A DNA stretch of 64,000 nt from Nitrospira lenta. GTDB taxonomy: Bacteria > Nitrospirota > Nitrospiria > Nitrospirales > Nitrospiraceae. The DNA is taken from positions 186,001 through 250,000 of the forward strand of contig NZ_OUNR01000016.1 in NCBI RefSeq assembly GCF_900403705.1, written 5' to 3'. The position numbers and the translations under genes were made by a program. The notes under the pieces were generated by a model. That model saw nothing but the letters and a program-made list of their open reading frames with translations. It searched no databases and was not told the origin of the DNA. This document shows positions 25,795 to 35,694 of the stretch, in pieces. Each line of letters begins with the position of its first letter. Position 1 is the first letter of the stretch.

Positions 25795-27276
25795 ATGGAT
25801 GAATTGAACGAACAACGACAGCAACGCATCAAGAAACTCGATCAATTGCGCGCCGGCGGCGTGGCCCCCTACGGCACTCGCTTTGAGATCAAAGACCGCG
25901 CGGGCATGCTCATCAAGCTGCATTCCGAGAAATCCAAGGAAGTCCTGGAAGAGGAAAAGATCAGCTGCACCTTCGCCGGCCGCGTCGTCGCACTGCGCCG
26001 GTTCGGGAAAGCCGGCTTTGCCGTCATACAAGACGGCGCGGACCGCTTGCAGGTCTATCTCAAAAAAGATCTCCTCACCGAACAGTCGTACATGGTAACG
26101 GAACAGCTCGACCTGGGTGACTGGATCGGCGTCACCGGCACTCTCTTCCGCACCAAGACCAATGAATTCACCGTAGAAGTGCGCGAACTCACGTTCTTGA
26201 GCAAAGCCCTTCGGCCATTGCCTGAAAAGTGGCACGGGCTCACTGACGTCGAAACGCGCTACCGGCAACGCTATGTCGATCTGATTGCGAATCCGGACGT
26301 CCACAGTATCTTCGCCACTCGCAGCAAAATCATCGCGGGCATCCGGTCCTACCTGATCGAGCGCGGATTCCTGGAAGTCGAAACCCCGATGATGCACCCC
26401 ATCCCCGGCGGCGCGGCGGCGAAGCCTTTTGTGACCCATCACAACGCGCTCGGCATCGATCTCTACTTGCGCATCGCGCCGGAGCTGTACCTCAAACGCC
26501 TCATCGTCGGCGGCTTTCCCCGCGTATTCGAAATCAATCGCAATTTCCGCAACGAAGGCATCTCCACAATTCACAATCCTGAATTCACCATGCTGGAGTT
26601 CTACGTCTCGTACGCCGACTATCAGGACTTGATCGTCCTGACCGAGGACATGGTCTCCAGTCTGGCTCAGCAGCTGCTCGGCAAAACTGTGATTGAGTAC
26701 CAGGGCAAAGAGATTACTCTCACACCACCCTGGCGACGCTGGTCCTACCACCAGTCCATTCTGGAAGTGAACAAACTGGATCCATCGGTTCTGCAAGACA
26801 GGGACAAGGCCGCCGCTGCCGCAAAATCGCTCGGGCTCCAGGTCGATCCCAAGGCCACGCTCTTCAATATTGTGAATGAGATCTTCGAGGAAACCGTCGA
26901 GCCGAATCTGATTCAACCGACCTTCATCACCGACTATCCGATCGAAATCTCTCCCCTCGCCAGGCGGAAAGATTCCAATCCCGCGCTTACCGACCGGTTT
27001 GAGCTCTATATCGCCGGGCGGGAAATCGCGAATGCGTTCTCAGAGTTGAACGACCCGCTCGATCAGCGAGAACGGTTCGAAGGCCAGGCCGCGCAGCGTG
27101 AAGCCGGTGACGAAGAAGCGCATCTCGTCGATGAGGATTTCCTGCGCGCATTGGAATACGGCATGCCGCCGACCGCCGGCGAAGGGATCGGCATCGACCG
27201 CCTGATCATGCTCTTCACGAATCAGGCGTCGATCCGCGATGTAGTCCTCTTTCCTCAACTCCGGCCGGAGAAATAA
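25795..27276 (+). CDS. lysS: Lysyl-tRNA synthetase, class II
   Basis: Charges tRNA-Lys with lysine in the cytoplasm. The 493-aa protein has the N-terminal OB-fold anticodon-binding domain (CTFAGRVVALRRFGKAGFAV) and the class II core: motif 1 region (RSYLIERGFLEVETPMMHPI), motif 2 (FRNEGISTIHNPEFTMLEFY) and motif 3 (GEGIGIDRLIMLF). Length and motif order are normal for bacterial LysS. It starts 17 bp after prfB and is followed 6 bp later by lolC, so it probably lies in one transcription unit. Confidence 0.97.
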   Translation: MDELNEQRQQRIKKLDQLRAGGVAPYGTRFEIKDRAGMLIKLHSEKSKEVLEEEKISCTFAGRVVALRRFGKAGFAVIQDGADRLQVYLKKDLLTEQSYMVTEQLDLGDWIGVTGTLFRTKTNEFTVEVRELTFLSKALRPLPEKWHGLTDVETRYRQRYVDLIANPDVHSIFATRSKIIAGIRSYLIERGFLEVETPMMHPIPGGAAAKPFVTHHNALGIDLYLRIAPELYLKRLIVGGFPRVFEINRNFRNEGISTIHNPEFTMLEFYVSYADYQDLIVLTEDMVSSLAQQLLGKTVIEYQGKEITLTPPWRRWSYHQSILEVNKLDPSVLQDRDKAAAAAKSLGLQVDPKATLFNIVNEIFEETVEPNLIQPTFITDYPIEISPLARRKDSNPALTDRFELYIAGREIANAFSELNDPLDQRERFEGQAAQREAGDEEAHLVDEDFLRALEYGMPPTAGEGIGIDRLIMLFTNQASIRDVVLFPQLRPEK

Positions 27277-27282
27277 GCGCCC

Positions 27283-28560
27283 ATGTCGATGCCGTATGAA
27301 ATCTTTGTCGGCCTCCGTTATCTCCGCGCCAAGCGGCGAAACCGGACGATCTCCCTCAACACATTTGTGTCGATCGCCGGGATTACCCTCGGCGTGGCGG
27401 CCCTGATCGGAACCGTCGGCATCATGACCGGTTTCAAAGAGGACATTCAGGCCAAGATTCTCGGGACCACGGCCCACATCATTGTGCAGGACCGGATGAA
27501 AGACGGCATGGCCGACTACGAACCGACCACGAAACAGATTGAAGCCGTCCAAGATGTCGTGGCTGCCACCCCGTTTGTCCTTAAGCAGGTCCTGCTGACA
27601 ACGCCCAACGGCGTCCAAGGCATCGTGCTCCGCGGAATTGATCCGCAGCGGGAAGGGCAGGTCACTGAGATCGCCAAGAACCTCGGCACCGGCGAACTAT
27701 CGGATCTGAGCACGCCCGTCAAAATAAAGCAGCCGCCGGCCGACGATCCTACCGGTCCGGCCGTTGAGATGGAGAAACCGGGAATCATCCTTGGGAAAGA
27801 GCTGGCGATGCGCCTCGGGGCGTTCGTGGGCGACACCGTCACTGTAGTCTCGCCCGTCGGCCCGATCAGCGCCATGGGCATGGTCCCGAAGATTCGCACG
27901 TTTGTCGTCGTCGGCCTCTTTCACTCCGGCATGTATGAATACGATTCGTCGCTGGCCTATATCGATCTCGCCGAGGCTCAGAAGTTCTTCAATATGGGGG
28001 CAACGGTTTCTGGGATTGAAGTCAAAGTGACCGACGTGTTTCGCGCGAACGACATCGCCCACAACATCGAAGGCTCACTGGGATTTGTGTACAGTGCCAG
28101 AGATTGGATGCAGATGAACCGCAATCTTTTTTCAGCGCTGAAGCTGGAAAAGACCATGATGTTTCTGCTGCTGGTTCTGATCACCATTGTCGCCTCATTC
28201 AACATCGTCAGCACGCTCACGATGATCGTCACGGAAAAGCAGAAAGAGATTGCGATCCTGAAAGCCATGGGCGCCACCAGGAAAAGCATCCGGCGCATCT
28301 TCATGCTGAACGGCCTCATCATCGGCTTCAGCGGCACGGCCATCGGCATTCCCTTGGGCTATGCCTTCCTCTGGCTGATCCAGACCTTTTGGACATTTGA
28401 CCCGACCGTCTACTACATCTCCAGAATTCCCGTCCACGTCCAGGCACTCGATGTGCTCCTCGTGGCCGGCTCCGCGATCCTCATTAGTTTTGCCGCGACC
28501 GTCTACCCGTCGCTCCAGGCGGCCAAACTCGAACCAGTTGCGGCCCTGCGCTACGAATGA
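27283..28560 (+). CDS. lolC: Lipoprotein-releasing ABC transporter permease, LolC/LolE family
   Basis: Inner-membrane subunit of the Lol transporter that extracts mature outer-membrane lipoproteins and passes them to LolA. The 425-aa protein begins with the family signature YEIFVGLRYLRAKRRNRTIS and has four membrane segments: one near residue 30, then three in the C-terminal half (FLLLVLITIVASFNIVSTLT, LIIGFSGTAIGIPLGYAF, VLLVAGSAILISFAATVYPS), with a large periplasmic domain between. The stop overlaps lolD by ATGA. Only one permease gene is present here, so the transporter may use a homodimer (LolF-like). Confidence 0.93.
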   Translation: MSMPYEIFVGLRYLRAKRRNRTISLNTFVSIAGITLGVAALIGTVGIMTGFKEDIQAKILGTTAHIIVQDRMKDGMADYEPTTKQIEAVQDVVAATPFVLKQVLLTTPNGVQGIVLRGIDPQREGQVTEIAKNLGTGELSDLSTPVKIKQPPADDPTGPAVEMEKPGIILGKELAMRLGAFVGDTVTVVSPVGPISAMGMVPKIRTFVVVGLFHSGMYEYDSSLAYIDLAEAQKFFNMGATVSGIEVKVTDVFRANDIAHNIEGSLGFVYSARDWMQMNRNLFSALKLEKTMMFLLLVLITIVASFNIVSTLTMIVTEKQKEIAILKAMGATRKSIRRIFMLNGLIIGFSGTAIGIPLGYAFLWLIQTFWTFDPTVYYISRIPVHVQALDVLLVAGSAILISFAATVYPSLQAAKLEPVAALRYE

Positions 28561-29261
28561 CCACCACGCCTACACCCATGACCGAAGAGAACTATCCGAT
28601 GATCCGAATCACGAACCTGCACAAATCCTTCACCATGGGGTCGCAAGAACTCACGGTGCTCAAGGGAATCGATTTGGAAATCCCTCGCGGGCAAATGGTG
28701 GCGATCGTCGGAGCGTCAGGCGCCGGTAAAAGCACCATGCTCCATATCATGGGCATGCTCGACCGGCCTACCACCGGAACCGTCTACTTCGACAATCAGG
28801 ACCTTTTCAAGATGTCCGAGGCGCAGCAGGCCGAATTCCGCAACCGCCGCATCGGCTTTGTCTTTCAATTTCATCATCTCTTGCCCGAATTCACCGCGCT
28901 GGAAAACGCCTGCATGCCAGCGCTCATTCAGCGGCGCCCCATTGAGGAGATTGAGCAGGAGGCCACGACCCTGCTGCAGGAAGTGGGATTGGGACAGCGG
29001 CTTCATCATAAGCCCGGCGAGTTATCCGGCGGCGAACAGCAACGAGTGGCCGTCGCCCGGGCCCTCTTGCAGAAACCCGACCTCGTCCTCGCCGATGAGC
29101 CGACTGGAAATCTTGACACGCACACAGGTGAATCTCTCTTCGGCCTGCTCCGGGATTTGAACCGAACCCGCAAAACGACCTTCGTGATTGTGACCCACAA
29201 CGACAAGCTCTCCGCCCAATCCGACCGCATCATTCACATGCAAGATGGAATGATCGTCTAA
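28557..29261 (+). CDS. lolD: Lipoprotein-releasing ABC transporter ATPase
   Basis: ATPase that powers lipoprotein release by the adjacent LolC/E permease. The 234-aa ABC protein has Walker A (GASGAGKST), Q-loop (IGFVFQFHHLLPEF), signature (LSGGEQQRVAVARAL), Walker B (LVLADEPTGNLD) and H-loop (FVIVTHNDKL). The first ~14 residues (MTTTPTPMTEENYP) precede the usual start MIRITNLHKSF, so an internal ATG at 28599 is a possible alternative start. Translational coupling with lolC is suggested by the 4-bp overlap. Confidence 0.95.
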   Translation: MTTTPTPMTEENYPMIRITNLHKSFTMGSQELTVLKGIDLEIPRGQMVAIVGASGAGKSTMLHIMGMLDRPTTGTVYFDNQDLFKMSEAQQAEFRNRRIGFVFQFHHLLPEFTALENACMPALIQRRPIEEIEQEATTLLQEVGLGQRLHHKPGELSGGEQQRVAVARALLQKPDLVLADEPTGNLDTHTGESLFGLLRDLNRTRKTTFVIVTHNDKLSAQSDRIIHMQDGMIV

Positions 29262-29264
29262 GTC

Positions 29265-29293
29265 TTGACGGACATGGTCGAGATCCCTAGACT
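29265..29293 (+). promoter_or_regulatory. Possible sigma70 promoter for the outer-membrane protein gene
   Basis: TTGACG at 29265-29270 and TAGACT at 29288-29293, with 17 bp between them, in the short space between lolD and the gene starting at 29339. A GCGGAG/CTCCGC hairpin (29305-29320) lies in the expected leader. Hexamers fit only moderately. Confidence 0.42.
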
Positions 29294-29338
29294 GCAAAAT
29301 TATTGCGGAGTGCGCTCCGCTTCATGCGAGACAAAGCT

Positions 29339-30460
29339 ATGAAACATCTATTGATTCGCACTTTGTGGTTGGCAACACTCGTGCTGATTTCGAGTCCGGT
29401 CCTCGCCGGAGAGTTTGTCGTGGTCGGCCCGCGAGCCGCCGGCATGGGTGGCGCCGGAGTGGCGATTACGACAGATGCCCTCGCTACCTATTGGAATCCG
29501 GCCGGCCTGGCCATGACGCAGACGGTGGATATCCGGCTGCAAGCCACCGCGCAAGGCACGGATCGCCACGGTCTTGTCCGGGCCCTGAAGGATATAGAAG
29601 ATCTTGATTTGAGCAATGCGGCCAATGCCGGGCGAGCGAATGACTTGGCCAATCGACTCAATCGCCCCGGCGCTTCGCTGTCGGCAAGCGGCGCCGCCGG
29701 CCTCTATTTTAAAGGCCACTTCGGAGAGCATGCCTTCGGATTCAATGTGTCGGATGTGGCGACGAGCGGAGGATTTATTTCGCGGCCGGTAACGGCCACC
29801 GGAGCCGGGCCGATCACCGTCGACGGGCAAATGGCGCTTCGCGGACTTGAAGCAAGGCAGGCGGCTTTTTCTTATGCCTATGCCTTTGCGGATAAGACCT
29901 TCGCGATTGGAATCACGGCGAAAGCTATTCAAGGTGCAGCCTACTCCGGGTCCGCAACCATCAACGGCCAAGACGTGACGCTCTCCGACAATTTCGGTAA
30001 ATCCAAGCTCTCAACGGCTTTTGGAGTCGACGTTGGTGCGATCTACCGTCCGGCATCATGGCTCCGGTTGGGCATCGTGGCGAAAGACCTCAACCAACCG
30101 GAATTCGATGCCCCGGACGGCACAAAGCTCAAAATCGTCCCGCAAGTCCGCGGCGGCGTGGCCGTCAACCCCTATTCGAGCCTGACGCTTACCGCCGACA
30201 TGGATGTCACTTCGAACAAGACGTTTGTCCCAGGCCTGAAGAGCCAAGTGCTCAGCGTGGGATTGGAACAGACGATCTTAAATGAGTTTCTGTCCTTGCG
30301 TGCCGGTGCTTACAAGAACGTGCAGGATGCGGGATCGACGATCACTCCGACTGCAGGGTTTGGTCTGCGCATCTTCGCCTTTCGAATGGATTTCGGCGCA
30401 GGGTATGACTTCCGCGAACAAGGGATATTGGGCTCTCTCTCCCTCTCTTTGACATTCTAA
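29339..30460 (+). CDS. Outer-membrane beta-barrel protein, TraF_2/OmpP1-like
   Basis: A 373-aa exported protein. The signal peptide is MKHLLIRTLWLATLVLISSPVLAGE; the mature N-terminus (RAAGMGGAGVAITTDALATY, then WNPAGLA) is the 'AGMGGAGVA...YWNPAG' motif of FadL/OmpP1-type and TraF_2 (PF13729) barrels. The remainder alternates strands and ends in an aromatic residue (SLSLSLTF), as outer-membrane barrels do. The natural substrate is unknown; FadL relatives carry hydrophobic compounds. The start at MKHLL is chosen over upstream codons by its signal peptide. The lipoprotein gene at 30477 follows closely. Confidence 0.8.
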   Translation: MKHLLIRTLWLATLVLISSPVLAGEFVVVGPRAAGMGGAGVAITTDALATYWNPAGLAMTQTVDIRLQATAQGTDRHGLVRALKDIEDLDLSNAANAGRANDLANRLNRPGASLSASGAAGLYFKGHFGEHAFGFNVSDVATSGGFISRPVTATGAGPITVDGQMALRGLEARQAAFSYAYAFADKTFAIGITAKAIQGAAYSGSATINGQDVTLSDNFGKSKLSTAFGVDVGAIYRPASWLRLGIVAKDLNQPEFDAPDGTKLKIVPQVRGGVAVNPYSSLTLTADMDVTSNKTFVPGLKSQVLSVGLEQTILNEFLSLRAGAYKNVQDAGSTITPTAGFGLRIFAFRMDFGAGYDFREQGILGSLSLSLTF

Positions 30461-30476
30461 TGGTATACTGAACGTT

Positions 30477-31097
30477 ATGATGTTGTTGAATAAGCCCCTT
30501 CGACAGGTTTTGCTCGCGAGTGCAGTGCTTCTCACGCTGGCCGGCTGCGGTGGTCTTCAGGAAACGTGGGAAGGCCCCGGCGCCCGAGTGTTTCGCCCTC
30601 AGTCCATCGCGGTGTTGCCTCCCATGGCCAGCCAATACGACAGCGCGCGTGAGGATATTCAAGAAGTCCTCGCGGGGTCGCTCAGCAAGACAGGACGGAT
30701 CGAACGAGTCGTCCCGGCCGAGCAAGTCACTGATATCTTTCAGGGATCAAAAGAAGCGTTTGACTCGCTGGTGTTCTATTTCTCTCGGCTTGAAATGACC
30801 GGTCAATCGGACAAGGAATCGGCGATCAAGCTGGGCAAGTCGCTCAATGTCGAATCATTTCTCGTGATTCGAATCAATGCCTGGGAGTATTCGAGAAAAG
30901 AAGGCGACAATGTCGGTCGTGTCGGTCTGAGCATGCGTCTCATCGATGCCACAACCGGAACGACCGTCTGGAAGGCCAGACACGAGAAGGCCAGCAGTTA
31001 TATGTTCTTCAAGCCGAATCTGAAGGACGTCGCGGCTGAATTGACCGATGAGATGATCAAGTACATGCCGCCATCGACAAGCTCCGGCAAGCGGTAG
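30477..31097 (+). CDS. Lipoprotein, GNA1162/DUF799-like
   Basis: A 206-aa lipoprotein: signal LRQVLLASAVLLTLAGCGGL with the lipobox cysteine at residue 24. The mature part (RPQSIAVLPPMASQYDSARE, later SFLVIRINAWEYSRK and LSMRLIDATTGTTVWKARHE) has the alpha/beta pattern of GNA1162/DUF799 and CsgG-type proteins, which act in outer-membrane-associated assemblies. The gene starts 16 bp after the barrel-protein gene and is probably co-transcribed with it. It converges on trpA. Two adjacent ATGs (30477, 30480) are possible starts. Confidence 0.72.
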   Translation: MMLLNKPLRQVLLASAVLLTLAGCGGLQETWEGPGARVFRPQSIAVLPPMASQYDSAREDIQEVLAGSLSKTGRIERVVPAEQVTDIFQGSKEAFDSLVFYFSRLEMTGQSDKESAIKLGKSLNVESFLVIRINAWEYSRKEGDNVGRVGLSMRLIDATTGTTVWKARHEKASSYMFFKPNLKDVAAELTDEMIKYMPPSTSSGKR

Positions 31098-31150
31098 ACC
31101 CTCGCTTATCCAACAGACTCGTCCAAGAACCAGTCCCCATCCTAGACACT

Positions 31151-31948
31151 CTAGTTCATCGCCGTTTTCAAAGATGCGACAAAGCGGCCGACTTTCTCCG
31201 GCATGTCTGAGGATTGCTGGTGCGCCGCAATTTGCTTCACGATCGCACTTCCGACGATGACTCCATCCGCCATGGCCGACACCGTGGCAGCATCTTCCGG
31301 CGTTGACACACCGAATCCGACTGCGACCGGCGTCTTGGTCACCTTCTTGATCTTGCCGACGTTCTTACCGACTTCCGCCATGTTTTGAATCTTGGCTCCG
31401 GTAATCCCGGTGAGCGAGACATAGTAGAGAAATCCTTGAGATTCCTTGGCGACATATTCCCGCCGTTCCGTCGTACTGGTGGGCGCCAAGAGGAAAATCA
31501 GTCGCAAGCCAGCTACCGCCGCCGGACCTTTCAACGGACCCGCTTCATCGGGCGGCATGTCGGGCACGATCAGCCCATCAACTCCCGCCTCCCCTGCCGC
31601 ACGGCAAAATGGCTCCACCCCCATGGCATGGATCGAGTTGTAATAGACCATGAGCACGATCGGAACCTGGGTTCGCATCCGGAGCGACTTCATCATGGCC
31701 AAGATCTTCTTGAGCGACGTCCCGCTTCGCAGCCCTCGTTCTGCCGCCAACTGGATGACCGGACCATCGGCGATCGGATCTGAAAACGGGACGCCAAGCT
31801 CAATGATGTCGGCTCCTGCTTGCTCGATCTCCACGACCAGCCGCTCGGTATCAGCCAAGGTCGGATCGCCGGCCATCAGATAGGCAATCAACGCTTTCTT
31901 ATTTTCCTGGCGCAAGCGCTGGAAGGTCGATTCAATCCGTCCGGTCAT
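31151..31948 (-). CDS. trpA: Tryptophan synthase alpha subunit
   Basis: Cleaves indole-3-glycerol phosphate to indole and glyceraldehyde-3-phosphate; the indole is channelled to TrpB. The 265-aa TIM barrel shows the catalytic Glu in [19 protein letters not shown] and the catalytic Asp in the same segment, plus the phosphate-binding loop region ([22 protein letters not shown]). Its start overlaps the trpB stop by 4 bp (ATGA-type coupling), as usual for this pair. Last gene of the trp operon. Confidence 0.97.
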   Translation of the reverse strand: MTGRIESTFQRLRQENKKALIAYLMAGDPTLADTERLVVEIEQAGADIIELGVPFSDPIADGPVIQLAAERGLRSGTSLKKILAMMKSLRMRTQVPIVLMVYYNSIHAMGVEPFCRAAGEAGVDGLIVPDMPPDEAGPLKGPAAVAGLRLIFLLAPTSTTERREYVAKESQGFLYYVSLTGITGAKIQNMAEVGKNVGKIKKVTKTPVAVGFGVSTPEDAATVSAMADGVIVGSAIVKQIAAHQQSSDMPEKVGRFVASLKTAMN

Positions 31949-33138
31949 AGCGTCACCCCCCGCATCCGCGCCACCTGCTGAACATCCTTGTCTCCACGCC
32001 CGGAAAGATTGGCAATGATGACGTTGGATTTCTTGAGCTTCGGAGCCAGCTTCACAACCTCGGCGATAGCATGCGCACTTTCCAGCGCAGGCACAATCCC
32101 CTCCACTGTCGCCAGCAGATCGAAGGCGGCCAATGCTTCATCGTCAGTGGCATAGGTGTATTGAACACGTTTCAAATCGTGATAGAGGCTGTGCTCCGGT
32201 CCCACGGCTGCATAGTCCAGCCCCGCCGACACCGAGTGGGTCAAATTAATCTGCCCGTCTTCATCTTGCAGGAGATACGTCATCGTCCCCTGGAGTACGC
32301 CAGGCTTTCCGCCGAAAAAGCGCGCGGCATGTTTTCCGCTTTCGATGCCGGTGCCTCCCGCCTCGACGCCGATCATCTTGACCTTCTTATCGCCGAGAAA
32401 GGCGTGGAACAATCCGATGGAATTGCTTCCCCCGCCGACACAGGCCACCAGATAGTCGGGCAACTTGCCTTCCGCAGCGAGAATCTGTTTACGGGCTTCC
32501 TGTCCGATGATCGCCTGAAAATCTCGGATCATCATCGGATAGGGATGCGCGCCCAGCACCGAGCCGAGAATATAGTGAGTTGTACGCACGTTCGTGGTCC
32601 AGTCTCGCATGGCCTCGCTGATAGCGTCCTTGAGCGTTCGGCTGCCGGCGTCGACGCCGGTGACTTTCGCACCGAGCAAGCGCATCCGAAAGACATTCAG
32701 CGCCTGCCGCTGCATATCCTCCGTGCCCATGTAGATTTCGCACTCCAGGCCGAACATCGCGGCTGCCGTCGCCGTGGCCACACCATGCTGCCCTGCGCCA
32801 GTTTCGGCAATGATCCGGGGCTTCTTCATCCGCATCGCCAGGAGTACCTGGCCGATGGCATTGTTAATTTTATGCGCGCCGGTATGGCAGAGATCTTCTC
32901 GCTTCAAATAAATTTTGGCGCCGCCAAGTTTCTTGGTCAGCCGCGAGGCAAGATACAGCGACGTCGGCCGCCCGACATACTGCTTGAGATAGTAGGCCAA
33001 CTCCTGGCGGAACCCGCGATCTTTCCGAGCCGCCGCATATTCCTGCTCCAGTTCAAGCAGCGCCGGCATGAGCGTTTCCGGAACATAGCGGCCGCCGTAG
33101 GGGCCGAATCGTCCATGGCTGTCAGGGACCTTCTTCAT
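31945..33138 (-). CDS. trpB: Tryptophan synthase beta subunit
   Basis: PLP enzyme that condenses indole with serine to form tryptophan. The 397-aa protein has the PLP lysine in [18 protein letters not shown], the phosphate-binding glycine loop [15 protein letters not shown] and the substrate region [17 protein letters not shown]. The length is typical of the TrpB1 class that forms a complex with TrpA. It lies between trpF (45 bp upstream) and trpA (4-bp overlap). Confidence 0.97.
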   Translation of the reverse strand: MKKVPDSHGRFGPYGGRYVPETLMPALLELEQEYAAARKDRGFRQELAYYLKQYVGRPTSLYLASRLTKKLGGAKIYLKREDLCHTGAHKINNAIGQVLLAMRMKKPRIIAETGAGQHGVATATAAAMFGLECEIYMGTEDMQRQALNVFRMRLLGAKVTGVDAGSRTLKDAISEAMRDWTTNVRTTHYILGSVLGAHPYPMMIRDFQAIIGQEARKQILAAEGKLPDYLVACVGGGSNSIGLFHAFLGDKKVKMIGVEAGGTGIESGKHAARFFGGKPGVLQGTMTYLLQDEDGQINLTHSVSAGLDYAAVGPEHSLYHDLKRVQYTYATDDEALAAFDLLATVEGIVPALESAHAIAEVVKLAPKLKKSNVIIANLSGRGDKDVQQVARMRGVTL

Positions 33139-33183
33139 CGCAGTCCGATCCTTTCAGATGATCGCGAAGTATAATGTGACGTC

Positions 33184-33810
33184 TCAAGCCGAGACAAGCC
33201 TGGCGGCCTGGATAAACGCTTGCACCTTGGCATGATCCTTCTGTCCCGGCCGTACCTCGACACCGCTGCTGACATCGACGCCATAGGGGCGCACCTGGCG
33301 AATCGCCTCCGCCACGTTGTCGGGCGTGAGTCCTCCGGCAAGAAGAATTCTGGACGCACGAGCCGCTTCGGCCGCCAAGGCCCAATCGACGGTCTGTCCC
33401 GTGCCACCGTAGGCCTGATCGGAAAAGGCGTCCACCACGAATGCGCGGACGTTCGCGCGCCCTTGAAACTCAGCCAGCGCCAGAAATGTTCCACGGTCTT
33501 TGAGCCGCAGGGCTTTCATGGACGGACGCCCCAGTCCTTCGCAATAGACCGCGGACTCGTCGCCATGCAATTGAGCCAGCGCCAATCCGCACTCGTCCAT
33601 AAGTCGCCGCACAACCGTGGCCTCTTCGTTGACGAACACGCCGACCGTCGCAACAAACGGCGGCAATCCATCAATGATCCGCTTGACCACCGCCGCTTCG
33701 ACGAAGCGCGGGCTCTTGCGATACATGATGAACCCGAGCGCATCGGCCCCGGCCTCAACAGCTACCCGCGCATCTTCCTCGTTGGTGATCCCGCAGATTT
33801 TGACTTTCAC
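33184..33810 (-). CDS. trpF: Phosphoribosylanthranilate isomerase
   Basis: Converts N-(5'-phosphoribosyl)anthranilate to CdRP in tryptophan synthesis. The 208-aa TIM barrel begins MKVKICGITNEEDARVAVEA, with the catalytic Cys in KICGIT and the catalytic Asp in AFVVDAF; the phosphate loop is in LAGGLTPDNV and GVDVSSGVE. The start codon is GTG at 33810. It lies 16 bp after trpC as a separate gene, not the trpC-trpF fusion seen in enterobacteria. Confidence 0.95.
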   Translation of the reverse strand: MKVKICGITNEEDARVAVEAGADALGFIMYRKSPRFVEAAVVKRIIDGLPPFVATVGVFVNEEATVVRRLMDECGLALAQLHGDESAVYCEGLGRPSMKALRLKDRGTFLALAEFQGRANVRAFVVDAFSDQAYGGTGQTVDWALAAEAARASRILLAGGLTPDNVAEAIRQVRPYGVDVSSGVEVRPGQKDHAKVQAFIQAARLVSA

Positions 33811-33826
33811 GTGGAACGCATCACTT

Positions 33827-34651
33827 TCACTGGGTATTGACTGACTCCGTTGTCCCGCGAAGCTCCGCGATCTTCTTCTCGATACTCTCGGATTTAATCA
33901 GCGACTCACCGACCAGCATGGCATGCACACCGGCTTCTACCAGCTTCACTACGTGCTCGCGCGTATGAATGCCGCTCTCGCTGATAATGATCTTGTCGGA
34001 CGGAATGCGTTTGGCCAGCCGGAACGTCACGCCCAGATCCGTCGTAAACGTCTTCAGATCCCGATTGTTGATGCCGATCATGCGGGCCGTCGGGATCCAC
34101 TCCAGGACCGTATCCAATTCCCGTTCATGATGCGTTTCAAACAGCGTATCCATCTTCAGTTCGGTGGCCAGCGCATGAAAGTCGATGAGCTGACGCTTTT
34201 CCAATGCGGCCACGATCAGCAGCACCGCATCGGCGCCATGAGCCCTGGCTTCATAGAATTGGATATCCCCCACCATGAATTCTTTGTCCAACGCCGGCAT
34301 GGGTAGCGCCTTCTTGATCTCTGCCAGATACCGCAGATCACCCTGGAAGAAATCTTTATCGGTCAACACCGACAAGGCCGAAGCTCCGTGTTCATGGTAC
34401 GCGCGCGCAATACGGAGATAGTCAAAGTTGTCGGAAAACTCGGGACGCAGCAGACCGAGACTCGGCGAAGCTTTTTTCACCTCGGCAATCAGGGCCGGAC
34501 TTGTCGCCGTCCGCGTCGCATCAAGCGTCACGGCAAATCCGAGCGGCGGCGACGCATCCCGAATGGCGGATTTGAGATCGGCCAGGTAGCCGCGACTCTG
34601 CTTGTGCCGAAGTTCTGCTTTCTTATGCTCGAGAATCTGATCCAGGATCAT
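33827..34651 (-). CDS. trpC: Indole-3-glycerol phosphate synthase
   Basis: Closes the indole ring from CdRP. The 274-aa TIM barrel begins MILDQILEHKKAELRHKQS; the catalytic Lys is in LIAEVKKASPSLGLLRPEF, a second in LDKEFMVGDIQF, and the phosphate region is in SESGIHTREHV and AMLVGESLIKS. The length is normal for a monofunctional enzyme. It starts 3 bp after trpD ends, so the genes are tightly linked. Confidence 0.96.
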   Translation of the reverse strand: MILDQILEHKKAELRHKQSRGYLADLKSAIRDASPPLGFAVTLDATRTATSPALIAEVKKASPSLGLLRPEFSDNFDYLRIARAYHEHGASALSVLTDKDFFQGDLRYLAEIKKALPMPALDKEFMVGDIQFYEARAHGADAVLLIVAALEKRQLIDFHALATELKMDTLFETHHERELDTVLEWIPTARMIGINNRDLKTFTTDLGVTFRLAKRIPSDKIIISESGIHTREHVVKLVEAGVHAMLVGESLIKSESIEKKIAELRGTTESVNTQ

Positions 34652-34654
34652 GCG

Positions 34655-35692
34655 TTACGACACTTTCTTCGTCCAAGCCACCAGCCGATCGAGTTTCTCT
34701 GCTGCGGCGCCGGTATCGAGCGCCTCCTTGGCGACTCGCAGCCCGTCTTTCAACGTCTTCGCCCGCTGGCCTGCGACAATCGCAGCCGCCGCATTCAGAC
34801 AGACAATGTCGCGCGTCGGCCCCTTCTTCCCTTGCAGAATGTCTCTCGTGATCCGGGCATTCTCTTCGGGCGTTCCACCGGCGATTTCCTTCTTGTGCAC
34901 ACGGGGCAGATCGCATTCCTCCGGCGTCACAAAATAGTTGGACACGACCCCGGCTTTCCCTTCGGAGACTTTCGTACGGTCGCAGACCGTGAGCTCGTCG
35001 AGCCCGTCCATGCCATGCAAGACAAAACAATGTTGGGAACCCAATTGCACCAGGACTTTCGCCATCACCTCGGTCAGTTTCGCATCATAAACTCCGAGGA
35101 CCTGGTGTGTGGCCCCAGCCGGGTTGGCCAGCGGGCCGAGGACATTTAAGAGGGTGCGAATCCCCATTTCCTGTCGCGGCACCGCGCAATGTTTCATGGC
35201 ACCATGAAAGAGCGGCGCATACAGAAAACCGATGCCCACCTCATTGATACAATTCGCGACGCGCTCCGGCTGAAGATCGATCTTCACGCCCAATGCGCTC
35301 AGCACGTCCGCGCTTCCCGACCGGGACGACACCGACCGGTTCCCGTGTTTCGCCACCGTGAGTCCGGCGCCGGCTACCACAAACGCCGCGGTCGTCGAAA
35401 TATTGAAGGTGTGTCCGCCGTCACCGCCCGTTCCGCAAGTGTCGAGCACGATCGAACTGCCGACTTGGATTCGCGTGGCCCGGGCGCGCATCGCACGAGC
35501 CGAGCCGGCGATCTCATCCACCGTTTCACCTTTTTGGCGAAGCCCCATCAGATAGGCGGCGATCTGCGCCGAGGTGGCCGCGCCGTCCATGATTTCTGAC
35601 AGCACCTCCTCCGCTTCCTGTTCGGAAAGGTCTGTGCGGTCGGCCAATTTCGCGATTGCGTCTTTGATCATGGGAAACGGACAGTCCGGCAA
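34655..35692 (-). CDS. trpD: Anthranilate phosphoribosyltransferase
   Basis: Transfers phosphoribose from PRPP to anthranilate. The 345-aa protein shows the PRPP/anthranilate-binding motif DTCGTGGDGGHTFNISTTAA and the metal/PRPP region KHGNRSVSSRSGSADVLSAL; the N-terminal helical domain carries LSEIMDGAATSAQIAAYLMG. A standard bacterial TrpD without a fused glutaminase. It starts 2 bp after trpG. Confidence 0.97.
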   Translation of the reverse strand: MPDCPFPMIKDAIAKLADRTDLSEQEAEEVLSEIMDGAATSAQIAAYLMGLRQKGETVDEIAGSARAMRARATRIQVGSSIVLDTCGTGGDGGHTFNISTTAAFVVAGAGLTVAKHGNRSVSSRSGSADVLSALGVKIDLQPERVANCINEVGIGFLYAPLFHGAMKHCAVPRQEMGIRTLLNVLGPLANPAGATHQVLGVYDAKLTEVMAKVLVQLGSQHCFVLHGMDGLDELTVCDRTKVSEGKAGVVSNYFVTPEECDLPRVHKKEIAGGTPEENARITRDILQGKKGPTRDIVCLNAAAAIVAGQRAKTLKDGLRVAKEALDTGAAAEKLDRLVAWTKKVS

Positions 35693-35694
35693 GA

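Noticed and set aside
25774-26916. 380-codon frame antisense to lysS
   Set aside because: Shadow of lysS, whose own motifs are complete.
32071-33174. 367-codon frame antisense to trpB
   Set aside because: Shadow of trpB; no family resemblance or ribosome-binding site.
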